In this document: positions 1-8,389 of the stretch, one piece after another
Position numbering within the stretch: position 1 is the first letter of the stretch
How the letters are laid out: each line of letters begins with the position of its first letter
From: Bacillus atrophaeus
Lineage (GTDB): Bacteria > Bacillota > Bacilli > Bacillales > Bacillaceae
Assembly (NCBI RefSeq): GCF_001584335.1
Contig: NZ_LSBB01000001.1
Location: 496,001-560,000, forward strand
DNA: 64,000 nt
Direction of reading: 5' to 3'
Program-made: the position numbers and the translations under genes
Notes under the pieces: model-generated
Databases searched by the model: none
Told to the model about the DNA's origin: nothing
The model's input: the letters and a program-made list of their open reading frames with translations, nothing else

Positions 1-84
1 AAATAAACCGAGAAAAGGGACGAGCTTTTGAATAACTGTATCAAAATGAATGCGCTTTTGTTGTTGTGTATGTTCAATTTTCAT
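1..84 (-). CDS. rbsC: Ribose ABC transporter permease RbsC (N-terminal fragment)
   Basis: Only the first 28 codons are in the window; the gene runs off the left edge. It starts with ATG at 84, one base after the rbsA stop codon, as expected in a tightly packed operon. The visible N-terminus is hydrophilic and basic and then becomes hydrophobic (LVPFLGLF), as for the first membrane segment of a permease. The identification rests mainly on position immediately downstream of rbsA, since rbsRKDACB is the known order in Bacillus. Confidence 0.8.
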   Translation of the reverse strand, partial: MKIEHTQQQKRIHFDTVIQKLVPFLGLF

Positions 85-85
85 C

Positions 86-1567
86 TTACTGCCCTCCTGT
101 GGCGAGTGTCATAATCCGTTCCTGTGTGGCTTCCCGGGAGGCGACTTCTCCGCTGATTTTTCCTTCATGTACGACAATGATTCTGTCACTCATTCCGATA
201 ATTTCAGGAAGCTCGGATGAAACCATAATAATCGCGACTCCCCGATCGGTCAGTTCGTTCATTAAAGTATAAATTTCTCTTTTTGCTCCTACGTCAACAC
301 CTCTAGTCGGTTCGTCCAAAATCAATACCTTAGGACCGATGCCGATCCATTTGGCAATTACGACTTTTTGTTGATTTCCGCCTGAGAGGTTGCGCGCATG
401 GGTTTCAGGTGAAGCGGTTTTAATGGTCAGTCGGTTGATCAGCAGCTCGACAAATGAGGCTTCGCGTTTTTGGTCGATCACGCCTTTAGGAGAAAAGCTG
501 GTCAGACTGGGAAGAGCTATGTTTTCCCGGATAGACGTATCCAGCAACAGCCCCTCGTCTTTACGATTCTCAGTAATAAAGCCGAGCCCTTTTTTGACTG
601 CGTCATTCGGGTTTTTAATGTTTGTTTTCTTTCCTGCAAGCCAGATTTCCCCGGAGTCCAGACGGTCAATGCCGAACAGCGCTCTCATGATCTCTGTCCG
701 TCCGGCCCCCATCAAACCTGAGACACCGACAATCTCGCCGGAACGTACATGGAAGCTGACATGTTCGAAGCTGCCTTTTTTGGACGCGTCCCTCACTTCT
801 AATACGATATCGCCGAGCTCGGGTCTTCGTTGAGGATAACGATCGGTCAGTTCACGGCCGACCATTTTTTTGACGACTTCATCAAAGCTCGTTTCCGAAA
901 TGTTTGTCGTATCAACTGTTTTTCCGTCCCGCATAATGGTGATTCGGTCGCAAATCGAAAAAATTTCCTCCATTCGATGCGAAATATAGACGATAGACAC
1001 TCCGTCCTTTTTTAAGGACGCAATAACCTCAAAAAGCTTGTTGATTTCCCGTTCTGTCAAGGCTGCGGTCGGTTCGTCCATAATGATGACTTCAGCCTTT
1101 ATCATCAGCGCTTTAGCAATTTCGATCATTTGCTGCTGGCCGACAGAACATTTCCCGGCTTCTTGATCAAGAGATAATGAGACGGAAAGCTTTTCAAATT
1201 GCTTTTTTGCTAGCGCTTTCATTTTCTTTGTGTTTAAAATTCCGAGTTTTGATGTCATCTCTTTTCCGATAAAAAGATTTTCTAAGACCGTCATTTCCGG
1301 CCAAATATTCAGCTCTTGGTGAATGAATGCGATTCCATTTTGTTCCGCTTCTTTTGGATTGGAGAAATAGGTTTCCTTGCCATTGATTCTGATGCTCCCT
1401 TTATCAAGGCCGTGCAGACCTGTCAGGAGGTTCATAAGAGTCGATTTGCCCGCGCCGTTTTCTCCCATCAACGCGTGAACCTCGCCTGGCTTTAGGTTAA
1501 AAGAAACGCCTGAGAGCACTTGGTTTTTACCGAATGCCTTATGGATGTCATTCATGTCGATCTGCAT
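86..1567 (-). CDS. rbsA: Ribose ABC transporter ATP-binding protein RbsA
   Basis: This protein of 493 residues has two fused ATPase domains typical of sugar ABC importers of the RbsA/MglA type. The first has a canonical Walker A (GENGAGKST, residues 35-43), a signature SVGQQQ and a Walker B ending in MDEP. The second has a degenerate Walker A (GLMGAGRTE), an LSGGNQQK signature and LDEPTRG. Degeneracy of the second site is normal for the family. It energises ribose uptake through RbsC with the binding protein RbsB. It follows rbsD by 16 bases and has a purine-rich ribosome binding site before ATG 1567. Confidence 0.97.
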   Translation of the reverse strand: MQIDMNDIHKAFGKNQVLSGVSFNLKPGEVHALMGENGAGKSTLMNLLTGLHGLDKGSIRINGKETYFSNPKEAEQNGIAFIHQELNIWPEMTVLENLFIGKEMTSKLGILNTKKMKALAKKQFEKLSVSLSLDQEAGKCSVGQQQMIEIAKALMIKAEVIIMDEPTAALTEREINKLFEVIASLKKDGVSIVYISHRMEEIFSICDRITIMRDGKTVDTTNISETSFDEVVKKMVGRELTDRYPQRRPELGDIVLEVRDASKKGSFEHVSFHVRSGEIVGVSGLMGAGRTEIMRALFGIDRLDSGEIWLAGKKTNIKNPNDAVKKGLGFITENRKDEGLLLDTSIRENIALPSLTSFSPKGVIDQKREASFVELLINRLTIKTASPETHARNLSGGNQQKVVIAKWIGIGPKVLILDEPTRGVDVGAKREIYTLMNELTDRGVAIIMVSSELPEIIGMSDRIIVVHEGKISGEVASREATQERIMTLATGGQ

Positions 1568-1583
1568 TCTTTATCCCCTCTTT

Positions 1584-1979
1584 CTAGAAAATCACACCTG
1601 CCTGCAGGATGCAGTTGGCGTATGGCGTGACTTCGCCTGTTCGTATGATGGCTTTTGCTTCCTTGGTCAGCTGTTTGAATTCTTCGTGAGACAGATATTC
1701 AACCGGCTGTTTTTTAAACTGGTTTTCTATAAAATTCGCAATCTGCGGATTGGCTGTTTTGATTTCAGAAGCTGCCGTGACTTTTTCGACGACCATTTCC
1801 TCTGCCAGCAGTTCGGTGACGTCCTTAAAGCCGGGAACACCGGGCTTTAGGGACAGATCAATTTTCAGGACGCTGTCAGGCACAGGCAATCCTGCATCCG
1901 CGATGACGATTTTGTCTGTGTGGCCAAGGTCCGCCAAAATCTTGGCGAGATGGCTGTTTAAAATGCCGTGTTTTTTCAT
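1584..1979 (-). CDS. rbsD: D-ribose pyranase RbsD
   Basis: This cytoplasmic protein of 131 residues belongs to the RbsD/FucU mutarotase family, which interconverts the beta-pyranose and beta-furanose forms of ribose so that RbsK can phosphorylate it. The N-terminus (MKKHGILNSHLAKILADLGH) with the conserved His and the following DAGLPVP segment match the family, and length is normal. Its ATG overlaps the rbsK stop codon (ATGA), which indicates translational coupling in the rbsRKDACB operon. Confidence 0.95.
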   Translation of the reverse strand: MKKHGILNSHLAKILADLGHTDKIVIADAGLPVPDSVLKIDLSLKPGVPGFKDVTELLAEEMVVEKVTAASEIKTANPQIANFIENQFKKQPVEYLSHEEFKQLTKEAKAIIRTGEVTPYANCILQAGVIF

Positions 1980-2857
1980 GACAGCAGCTCCTCGACTTCT
2001 TCCCTTGCCGGCATCCCGCCCTGAGCGCCGAATTTACAGACGGAAATGGATGCAGCGCGATTGGCGAATCGCAGAGCGTCGTCAATTTCTTTACCTTCCG
2101 CAAGAGCGACTGCAAATGCAGCGTTGAAGGTATCTCCCGCGCCCGTTGTGTCAACCGCTTCAACAGGGAAGGAAGGGATGAGCCGTTCTTTGCTGCCGTC
2201 TGAGTAGCGGACGCCTTGTTTGCCTTCTGTAATAAACAGCTTAGCCGGATATTGTGTCAGTGCTTCAGAGGCTGTCATGCCGGGAAACAAAATGGCCGCT
2301 TCATGTTCATTTGGCGTAAGAAATGAAGCATAATCGATCGTTTCCTGTTTAAGCGGACGGGCAGGAGCCGGATTCAGCATGATCGGAATATCGTGTGAGC
2401 GGCAATAGCTGCAAACCTCATCTACCGTTAATTCAGGAATTTCCTGCTGAATGAGCACGATGTCGATTTTTTCAATTTGTTCAAGTGCCTGTTTGGCATA
2501 CTCAGGTGTGATCTCATCATTGGCGCCTTTCACAACTACAATGCTGTTATCGCCTTCTGCAAGCACAATGTGAGCTGTTCCGCTGTCTTTATGTGTAACC
2601 GGTTCCATATATTCGGTGCTGACACCGTTTGCTTTCAGATTATCAATGATTGCTTTACCGTAGTGATCGTCTCCGACCTTACCGACCATTGTGACGCGGG
2701 CGCCGAGTCTTGAAGCCGCGACAGCCTGATTCGCTCCCTTGCCGCCGGGCACTGTTTGGAATGAGGTGCCAAGCACGGTTTCTCCTGCTTTCGGGCGTTT
2801 ATCCGATGTGACGACTAAGTCCATCGAACAGCTGCCGATTACGCAAATATTGCTCAT
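1976..2857 (-). CDS. rbsK: Ribokinase RbsK
   Basis: This is a PfkB-family sugar kinase of 293 residues that phosphorylates D-ribose to ribose 5-phosphate. Visible motifs are the N-terminal GG signature (PGGKGANQA, around residues 37-45) and the C-terminal catalytic signature DTTGAGDTFNAAF with the catalytic Asp in GAGD. It starts three bases after the rbsR stop with a GGAG ribosome binding site and overlaps rbsD by four bases. It provides the entry of ribose into the pentose phosphate pathway. Confidence 0.97.
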   Translation of the reverse strand: MSNICVIGSCSMDLVVTSDKRPKAGETVLGTSFQTVPGGKGANQAVAASRLGARVTMVGKVGDDHYGKAIIDNLKANGVSTEYMEPVTHKDSGTAHIVLAEGDNSIVVVKGANDEITPEYAKQALEQIEKIDIVLIQQEIPELTVDEVCSYCRSHDIPIMLNPAPARPLKQETIDYASFLTPNEHEAAILFPGMTASEALTQYPAKLFITEGKQGVRYSDGSKERLIPSFPVEAVDTTGAGDTFNAAFAVALAEGKEIDDALRFANRAASISVCKFGAQGGMPAREEVEELLS

Positions 2858-2860
2858 TTG

Positions 2861-3841
2861 TCAATCTCCCTTTCTAGTCGTTTTTCTTTTGATAAAGGTA
2901 ACAGGCATCTGGATTGCCGTCTCTTTTAAAGGCTGTTTTTTTATAATGTTCAGAAGGAGCTTGGCCGCTTCTTTTCCCATGTCATACGCCGGCTGTCTAA
3001 TCGTGGAAAGCGGCGGGAAAAGGAGTTCGCTTTGCGGTATATCATCATAACCGATAATCTGGATATCCTCAGGCACCCGTTTTTCTTGCTGCAATGCTTC
3101 ATGCAGAACAGCCGCAGCCACAATGTCATTGCTGGCAATTACGCCGTCAGTATTTGGATAAGCAGCAAACAGTTCTTTTGCCGATGTTTGGGCATCCTTA
3201 AAAGAAAATGATGCTGTCGTGATGATCTGAAAGTTCACATCAGCGTGACGTAAAACATCGAGCGCGCCGCTAAAGCGTTCTTGCGCGGTCGGCAGGTGGG
3301 CAGGCCCTTTGAAGAGCGTGATGCACTTACTGTTCCCGCGCAGCATTTCCTCGGCAGCGATTTTTCCCCCGGTCCGTCCGTCGCTGTATACAGAAGGAGC
3401 GCCTTCAGGTGTCCGGTCCAAAAAAACCACAGGCTGTTCCATGCCGCTGTATTCCGCAAGATCGGGATAGTTTGTGGCAGCAATCATTCCTGCGACTTGA
3501 TTTTGCTTAAAGGTTTGAAGGTATTCAAGCTCTTTTTCAAGATGTTCATCACTGTTTCCGAAGATAAGCCGATAGTCTTCACGCTGTAATTCATCCTCAA
3601 CACCCCGGGCAAGCTGAGGAAAAAAGGGGTTTGTAATATCCGGAAGCAATAGTCCGATCAGTCGCGATTCTCTTTTATAGAGGGATCTGGCGACTTCATT
3701 CGGATAATAATTCAGCTTTTCCATTGCCGCCGTCACCCGTGTTCTTGTTTCTTCATGTACATAACCGTTGTCATTCAACACGCGGGAGACTGTCGCGACA
3801 GAAACACCCGCGGCTCCGGCGACATCCTTAATCGTAGCCAC
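2861..3841 (-). CDS. rbsR: LacI-family ribose operon repressor RbsR
   Basis: This transcriptional repressor of 326 residues has an N-terminal LacI helix-turn-helix (TIKDVAGAAGVSVATVSRVL), then the minor-groove hinge helix region (YYPNEVARSL) and a periplasmic-binding-protein-like effector domain (IGLLLPDITNPFF onward). The start is GTG at 3841 behind a strong GGAGGAG ribosome binding site. As first gene of rbsRKDACB it represses its own operon; family knowledge says ribose or a ribose derivative relieves repression. The cre site at its promoter adds catabolite control. Confidence 0.95.
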   Translation of the reverse strand: MATIKDVAGAAGVSVATVSRVLNDNGYVHEETRTRVTAAMEKLNYYPNEVARSLYKRESRLIGLLLPDITNPFFPQLARGVEDELQREDYRLIFGNSDEHLEKELEYLQTFKQNQVAGMIAATNYPDLAEYSGMEQPVVFLDRTPEGAPSVYSDGRTGGKIAAEEMLRGNSKCITLFKGPAHLPTAQERFSGALDVLRHADVNFQIITTASFSFKDAQTSAKELFAAYPNTDGVIASNDIVAAAVLHEALQQEKRVPEDIQIIGYDDIPQSELLFPPLSTIRQPAYDMGKEAAKLLLNIIKKQPLKETAIQMPVTFIKRKTTRKGD

Positions 3842-3861
3842 AAAAGCTCCTCCTTACAGTG

Positions 3862-3910
3862 TGTAACCGTTTACATAAAATAGATTATCACGAACAATGA
3901 AGGTTGGCAA
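3862..3910 (-). promoter_or_regulatory. rbs operon promoter with overlapping cre (CcpA) site
   Basis: On the minus strand a SigA-type promoter is visible: -35 TTGCCA (3905-3910), spacer 17, -10 TAATCT (3882-3887). The 14-mer TGTAAACGGTTACA (3862-3875) lies at about +1 to +14, fits the CcpA consensus TGNAANCGNWNNCA at every fixed position and is nearly palindromic. A site there would block initiation or early elongation. RbsR, also a LacI protein, might bind the same palindrome; the sequence alone cannot separate the two. Confidence 0.75.
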
Positions 3911-3925
3911 CAGAAATGTGCAAAC

Positions 3926-3950
3926 CAAAAAAGGAGAACGAATCTCCCTT
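3926..3950 (-). terminator. Terminator of the first germination receptor operon
   Basis: Immediately after the stop codon of the GerC-like gene (3951), the minus strand shows a short GGAGA/TCTCC hairpin followed by a run of six T. It separates this operon from the rbs promoter. The stem is short, so read-through is possible. Confidence 0.55.
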
Positions 3951-5084
3951 TCAATTCACTATGCCAATTTGAGAAATGCGAACGTCGATATCCGGAATGA
4001 TTTCGATAGAGGTATACAAGTCTCTCCAATTGAATCGCCTGTATTCTTCGAGATGCTTTGATTTATATTTTCTTCCTATTCCTAAGACATCGGATTTGTA
4101 AGACTGAGTCTTTTTAATAATAGAGGCAGCATCTTTTTCTAAATGGTTTGAAGCCTGCCGATTAATTCTTGTAATAGCCTTGTTGGAATCCAGCATGTCC
4201 TTCGGATATTCGACAACTCTTGCGTCCAGCTTTAATGACAGCTTTACTTTTAGATGATCGGGATTTGCATCTATAAAGGAAATCGAGCGCGAAGCATCTG
4301 TAATTCCTAAGGAAATGTAGTTTTTGATATCGGGTTTGTAATGATCCCAGAGTTTCAGGTTGATGCCGGCTGATTTGTTAAAATGGCCTGCCAAAAGAGT
4401 CAGGAGCGTCGAATCCTGTCCGCGTATTTCTGTCACTTTTTTCTGGTTGCTGAACAAAGCGGTACCTTCCACTTTAATCGTTTTTCCATTATGAACAGAA
4501 AGATAAGGAAGAGTAAAATCCTCACCCGTATGCAGCATTTTTGAACGGATGGTTTGCAGATTTTCAAGCTGAATGTTTGATTCCTCACTCGCGCTGTTTA
4601 AAAGGTTGCTCAAAAATTTGCTTACAATCAGTTTTTGGTCAACAATTAGCTGCAGCACTTCAATTGCTTTCCCGTCCTTTACGACAGCGGGTTGTGCGAG
4701 CAAAGGGCTTTTCGCATCTCTGTAGTACGTATCAAGATAAGGAAACATCTGCTTTTCCGCCATTTTTTCTCCGATGAGCAATATCCGCTGTTTCGAGGTA
4801 TCGATCCGCTGATCCACAAGCTTATCTAATTTAAAACGGGCCTCACGTGTTGTATGTCCTGTAGCACTGAGCACAGTGGTGATGAATGTCCCGCCTGTTT
4901 CCTGTTCCGCCTGTGAACTCTGTACTTTTCGATAGGTAATGCCCATCGTGTTATTTCCGTTTTCATCAGTGTCAAGACTGGCTGTCAGAACAAGTGCTAT
5001 GTCTTTTAATAAGTTCTGGTCCCAACAGCCGGTTACACCCATACATAAACACATGATCATGACTAGTACATGTTTAGAGCGCAT
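3951..5084 (-). CDS. GerC-type germination receptor lipoprotein (extra receptor)
   Basis: This protein of 377 residues is the C subunit of a GerA-family spore germinant receptor (Ger(x)C family). It has a lipoprotein signal peptide with lipobox VTGC and acylated Cys20 followed by WDQ, typical of GerC proteins. It would sit on the outer face of the spore inner membrane. It overlaps the gerB-like gene by 11 bases and ends at a terminator, so it is the last gene of a three-gene operon. It is clearly different from the gerBC product in this window (18116-19240). Start ATG 5084 has a G-rich ribosome binding site. Confidence 0.88.
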   Translation of the reverse strand: MRSKHVLVMIMCLCMGVTGCWDQNLLKDIALVLTASLDTDENGNNTMGITYRKVQSSQAEQETGGTFITTVLSATGHTTREARFKLDKLVDQRIDTSKQRILLIGEKMAEKQMFPYLDTYYRDAKSPLLAQPAVVKDGKAIEVLQLIVDQKLIVSKFLSNLLNSASEESNIQLENLQTIRSKMLHTGEDFTLPYLSVHNGKTIKVEGTALFSNQKKVTEIRGQDSTLLTLLAGHFNKSAGINLKLWDHYKPDIKNYISLGITDASRSISFIDANPDHLKVKLSLKLDARVVEYPKDMLDSNKAITRINRQASNHLEKDAASIIKKTQSYKSDVLGIGRKYKSKHLEEYRRFNWRDLYTSIEIIPDIDVRISQIGIVN

Positions 5085-6165
5085 GCCGTCCCCCCTTTTT
5101 CATCATAAAAGCAATGAGTGCCACAATAACCGGGAAGAGATAGACAAAAATAAAGTCCGCGATACGGCTGACTTGATCGACAACATGCACACTTTGATCA
5201 GTACGCGTTGCCGAGATAGACAACATAAAAACGATGGCAGAGAGGATATAAACAAACCATTTATGATCTTGTTTCCCGAATAATTTAGCTGCCCCGGTAC
5301 TTGCAAGATAGAAGACATTTGCTAGTGTGGCAAATACAGTGACAAACCAAAATGTCAGAAAGATGAGGTCCGTCCGCTCGATTACCCGGAATGAGACGGT
5401 TTTTAATAAATACAAAACAGGTTCAGGAATGATATTGATTTCCTCAGGGCTGAAAATGACAAAACAAGTCACAGTGATATATAGATAGTAGAAAGTCGTA
5501 AACAAATTGGCAATCGTCATGATCTTATAGCGCTGTCTGACGGTACCCTTCACAAGCGGCGCTATAATCAGCATGGATTCAAAGCCATTCATACTGACAA
5601 ACATATCCTGCGAAGCCCAGAATATATCCCTTACATCACCTTGAAAAATCGGAAGGATATAAGAAATATCTGCATCGCCAAGAGTGTAAATTAAAGGCAA
5701 AGACAAACCTACCATAATCGGTGTCAAAACAAAGCTGAATCTGGCAATGGCTTGTATCGGTTCTTTTGCAATATAAACGGATCCAAACACAATCATCAGA
5801 CTGATCACCCAATTTGGCGTCAGCGGCAGCACCCAAATATCTAAAATCCTTGAAAAAACAGATAAAATAAGAACACAGTTGAGCATGAAATAACATATAT
5901 ATATCAGCTGAAGCGCTTTTCCGACATATTTTCCAAACATTTTTTCCAGCATTTCATAAAAGGTCAGCTTGGGAAATCGGAAAAATAAAATCATATACAG
6001 GCTGATCGTAACTTGGATTAAAACACCGGATAATAGAATGGAGATCCATCCGTCGCTTCCCGCTCTCTTCATCAGCATATGAGGCAAAGCGAGAAGCCCT
6101 ATACTGATTTGGGTTTGAATAATAAAAAAGACGGCTTGCAGCTGGCTGATGTTTTTATTTTTCAT
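5074..6165 (-). CDS. GerB-type germination receptor permease subunit (extra receptor)
   Basis: This 363-residue, strongly hydrophobic protein of about ten membrane spans belongs to the spore germination permease family (GerAB/GerBB, related to the APC superfamily). The N-terminus QTQISIGLLALPHML corresponds to the broken first helix (GxxxLxLP-type) that forms the ligand pocket in this family. In known receptors this subunit binds the germinant, usually an amino acid. The gene overlaps both neighbours by 11 bases, which points to coupled translation. The germinant cannot be read from the sequence. Confidence 0.9.
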   Translation of the reverse strand: MKNKNISQLQAVFFIIQTQISIGLLALPHMLMKRAGSDGWISILLSGVLIQVTISLYMILFFRFPKLTFYEMLEKMFGKYVGKALQLIYICYFMLNCVLILSVFSRILDIWVLPLTPNWVISLMIVFGSVYIAKEPIQAIARFSFVLTPIMVGLSLPLIYTLGDADISYILPIFQGDVRDIFWASQDMFVSMNGFESMLIIAPLVKGTVRQRYKIMTIANLFTTFYYLYITVTCFVIFSPEEINIIPEPVLYLLKTVSFRVIERTDLIFLTFWFVTVFATLANVFYLASTGAAKLFGKQDHKWFVYILSAIVFMLSISATRTDQSVHVVDQVSRIADFIFVYLFPVIVALIAFMMKKGGRHAL

Positions 6166-7636
6166 CTTTTTTCCATCCTCTTATGTTTTTAAGGCGGGTT
6201 GCAGCTTTTGGTTTGAGATAAACTGGCCGCTTCTTATAAAGCCAAGACGGGAGCCTGATAAAGGCATCTTTTAAATCGGAAAAATGAAACGGTGAAAGCG
6301 GTGATAAATAAGGAATCCCGAGAGATTCAAGCTTACATAAATTCATCAAAATCAATCCAAACCCAAAGCCGATTCCGATAAAACCAAAGGAGGCGGCTAA
6401 AAACATGAGCGGAAAACGTATCGTGCGAATTGTGGTGCTCATTTCATAGGAAGGAAGCACAAAAGAAGACACAGCTGTCACGGCTACGACAATAATCATC
6501 ATATTAGAGATTAACCCTGCCTGAACGACAGCGTCGCCAATGACCAGTCCGCCGACAATGCCGATTGTCTGGCTGATCGGTTTAGGAAGGCGCACCCCTG
6601 CTTCACGAATGAGTTCAATTGTAATTTCCATAATCATTGCTTCAACCAAAGGAGGAAACGGAATATTGACGATTGAGTTTTTCATCGTGACAATCAAATC
6701 GTTAGGAATAACCTCAAAATGAAAAGCAATCAGAGATATATAAAAAGCCGGCAATGTGATGGCGATCGAAAATGCCAAAAATCGCAGGATTCTCATCACA
6801 CTGGCGGAAACCCACCGTGTGCTGTAATCATCAGGAGATTGAAAAAAGGAAAAAAAGGTGATCGGGGCTATAATGGCCGACGGGCTTCCATCCATCATCA
6901 GAATCACGCAGCCTTCCATAATATTCGCTTTTACTTTGTCAGGCCGTTCAGTATTGATGACTTGAGGGAAAAGAGAAAAGGAATTGTCCTCAATCGCTTC
7001 TTCAATGATTCCGGGAGTCAATAAGCTATCTATCTTTAAATATGAAAGACGACGTTTCATTTCTTTTACGATTTCCGGATCAGCGATATCCTCTATGTAC
7101 AGCAGTGCTACCCGTGACCTGGCTTTTTCTCCGATATTTACATAGTGAATAGCCAGATTATGATCTTGAACATGATAACGAATCTGCTGAATATTCGTAT
7201 CCAAGCTCTCTACAAAACCGTCATGAGCCCCGCGCACGATGCTTTCCGATTCGGGTTCGGTGATAGAGCGAAGCGGATTTTGGCCCGCTGTAAAGAGTTT
7301 TGCTTGTTCGGACAGTTCGCTGAAATACACAACGCTCCCCGATAAAATCGCATCAATGATATCGCAAAGTTTATTCTTTTCTGAGCTGCTGATGGCCTTC
7401 ATATACAATTCAGAGGACTCGTCCTGCTGATAAAAATCAATAATAAATTCGTTGAGCTTTTTTTCATCAATCACGTTTTGCAGATAGAAAAAAACGGCTT
7501 TCGTATCCTTCATGTCAATCATGCGAATCCTTAAATCTTCGCACAGGATCAATTCCTCTTTTAAAGTCTGAACGGCAGAATCAAAATCGCCTTTCAAAAG
7601 GAGTTTCTCATCAGATGAATTCTTGCCGGCGGGCAT
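6155..7636 (-). CDS. GerA-type germination receptor subunit A (extra receptor)
   Basis: This is the A subunit of a GerA-family receptor, 493 residues from the preferred start. Family hallmarks are the soluble N-terminal domain with VALLYIEDIADPEIV, then the membrane region with PFPPLVEAMIMEITIELIREAG and LPKPISQTIGIVGGLVIGDA. A longer frame opens at 7696, but ATG 7636 has a well-spaced GGAAGG ribosome binding site and begins at the length typical of GerA proteins. First gene of a three-gene operon, preceded by a SigG-like promoter. It resembles but is not a recent copy of gerBA (20348-21799): core motifs are shared while the N-terminal domains differ widely. Confidence 0.9.
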   Translation of the reverse strand: MPAGKNSSDEKLLLKGDFDSAVQTLKEELILCEDLRIRMIDMKDTKAVFFYLQNVIDEKKLNEFIIDFYQQDESSELYMKAISSSEKNKLCDIIDAILSGSVVYFSELSEQAKLFTAGQNPLRSITEPESESIVRGAHDGFVESLDTNIQQIRYHVQDHNLAIHYVNIGEKARSRVALLYIEDIADPEIVKEMKRRLSYLKIDSLLTPGIIEEAIEDNSFSLFPQVINTERPDKVKANIMEGCVILMMDGSPSAIIAPITFFSFFQSPDDYSTRWVSASVMRILRFLAFSIAITLPAFYISLIAFHFEVIPNDLIVTMKNSIVNIPFPPLVEAMIMEITIELIREAGVRLPKPISQTIGIVGGLVIGDAVVQAGLISNMMIIVVAVTAVSSFVLPSYEMSTTIRTIRFPLMFLAASFGFIGIGFGFGLILMNLCKLESLGIPYLSPLSPFHFSDLKDAFIRLPSWLYKKRPVYLKPKAATRLKNIRGWKKDEK

Positions 7637-7664
7637 CCTATCACATCCTTCCGATCTCGTAGTG

Positions 7665-7695
7665 TAGTTTTTAACAGCTATGCAGGTTTTATTCA
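7665..7695 (-). promoter_or_regulatory. Candidate SigG promoter of the extra germination operon
   Basis: On the minus strand TGAATA (7690-7695) is a perfect SigG -35 element, followed after 18 bases by AAAACTA (7665-7671), which matches five of seven positions of CATACTA. It lies about 30 bases upstream of ATG 7636. Forespore SigG expression is known for gerA-type operons. Confidence 0.55.
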
Positions 7696-7932
7696 TGTAT
7701 AAAATCGAGTAAATGTGACTTCATTTGCGAAAAAAACACAAAATTTGACAAACCATTCACATTTATGGATGAAGATTTCATGAACAAAAATTAAGTTTTA
7801 TTAAAATTGTTTCAAAAGCATGTGAATAGACCTGCAAATGAATAGAAATCAAAAAGACTTTTTGCATAGAAAATGTTTATTTTTGTTAGTAAACACGGAC
7901 CTCTCTTCAACCTATATTCGTCGCTGAGCGGC

Positions 7933-8031
7933 ATAGTCATTTTGGAATAGGACTGCTACCTGCTATTCCTTGCGCAAAGGATGACTATATGACCTTATCC
8001 TTAAAAAATAGGTAAATAACGTTTCAAGGTC
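7933..8031. other. Nested inverted repeats (possible structured RNA or regulatory element)
   Basis: ATAGTCAT (7933-7940) pairs with ATGACTAT (7981-7988); inside it GGAATAG (7944-7950) pairs with CTATTCC (7963-7969). A competing hairpin TCCTT(GCGCA)AAGGA at 7967-7981 shares bases with both stems, so the two folds exclude each other. Directly downstream GACCTT (7991-7996) pairs with AAGGTC (8026-8031). No T-run terminator follows. The function is unknown. Confidence 0.4.
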
Positions 8032-8072
8032 AAAGGAAGGCCAAACCTGCGCCATACCCTTGAAAAGTTGAT

Positions 8073-8210
8073 ATGAAAGGGATGAAAAAGATAGATTCAA
8101 AGTACATCTTTATTCCAATCCTCTTCACTAGGCATAAAAGTCCAGAAAAAAATGAAGTTGTAAATGTAAGCGCATTCGTAATTAAGAAAGGAAAATCTAG
8201 TAAGATCTAA
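8073..8210 (+). CDS. Possible small protein of 45 residues, unrecognised
   Basis: An uninterrupted frame from ATG 8073 to TAA 8210 encodes 45 residues with a hydrophobic patch near the start (YIFIPILF) and a basic C-terminus (IKKGKSSKI). The ribosome binding site is poor: an AG-rich stretch lies too close to the second ATG at 8082. I do not recognise the product. It may be a chance frame or a gene remnant. Confidence 0.2.
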   Translation: MKGMKKIDSKYIFIPILFTRHKSPEKNEVVNVSAFVIKKGKSSKI

Positions 8211-8316
8211 GTCCTGTTATTTACCAAAAATATCAAATGTAAATTGGGTATTATATCTCCTTCAAAAGAGAGGTTTGGCTCAGAGGCTGGGGGAAGATTA
8301 TGTTACATAATGCCGA

Positions 8317-8344
8317 TTGAGAATTCATAGTGATTCTATATACT
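8317..8344 (+). promoter_or_regulatory. SigA-type promoter of pgsBCAE
   Basis: TTGAGA (8317-8322), spacer 16, TATACT (8339-8344). Transcription would start near 8351, giving a leader of about 40 bases with the ribosome binding site AGAAGGAGAT before ATG 8390. In B. subtilis the pgs promoter is SigA-dependent and activated by DegU-P with SwrA; DegU is encoded in this window. Confidence 0.7.
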
Positions 8345-8389
8345 GATGAATGAATTTACAACAAATATAGAAGGAGATGTCGATAAGCA

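Larger units (their letters stand above)
7696..8316. other. Long non-coding region upstream of pgsB
   Basis: About 620 AT-rich bases separate the germination operon from the pgsB promoter. I see nested inverted repeats at 7933-7988, a second inverted repeat at 7991-8031, and one possible small open frame at 8073-8210. No full-size gene is present. In 168 the genes ywsA and ywsB lie in this interval as far as I remember; I do not recognise either here. DegU and SwrA are known to act upstream of pgsB in 168, so control sites may lie here. Confidence 0.6.

Noticed and set aside
1876..2163. 95-residue frame overlapping rbsK and rbsD
   Set aside because: An out-of-frame shadow on the same strand as two intact overlapping genes of the operon.
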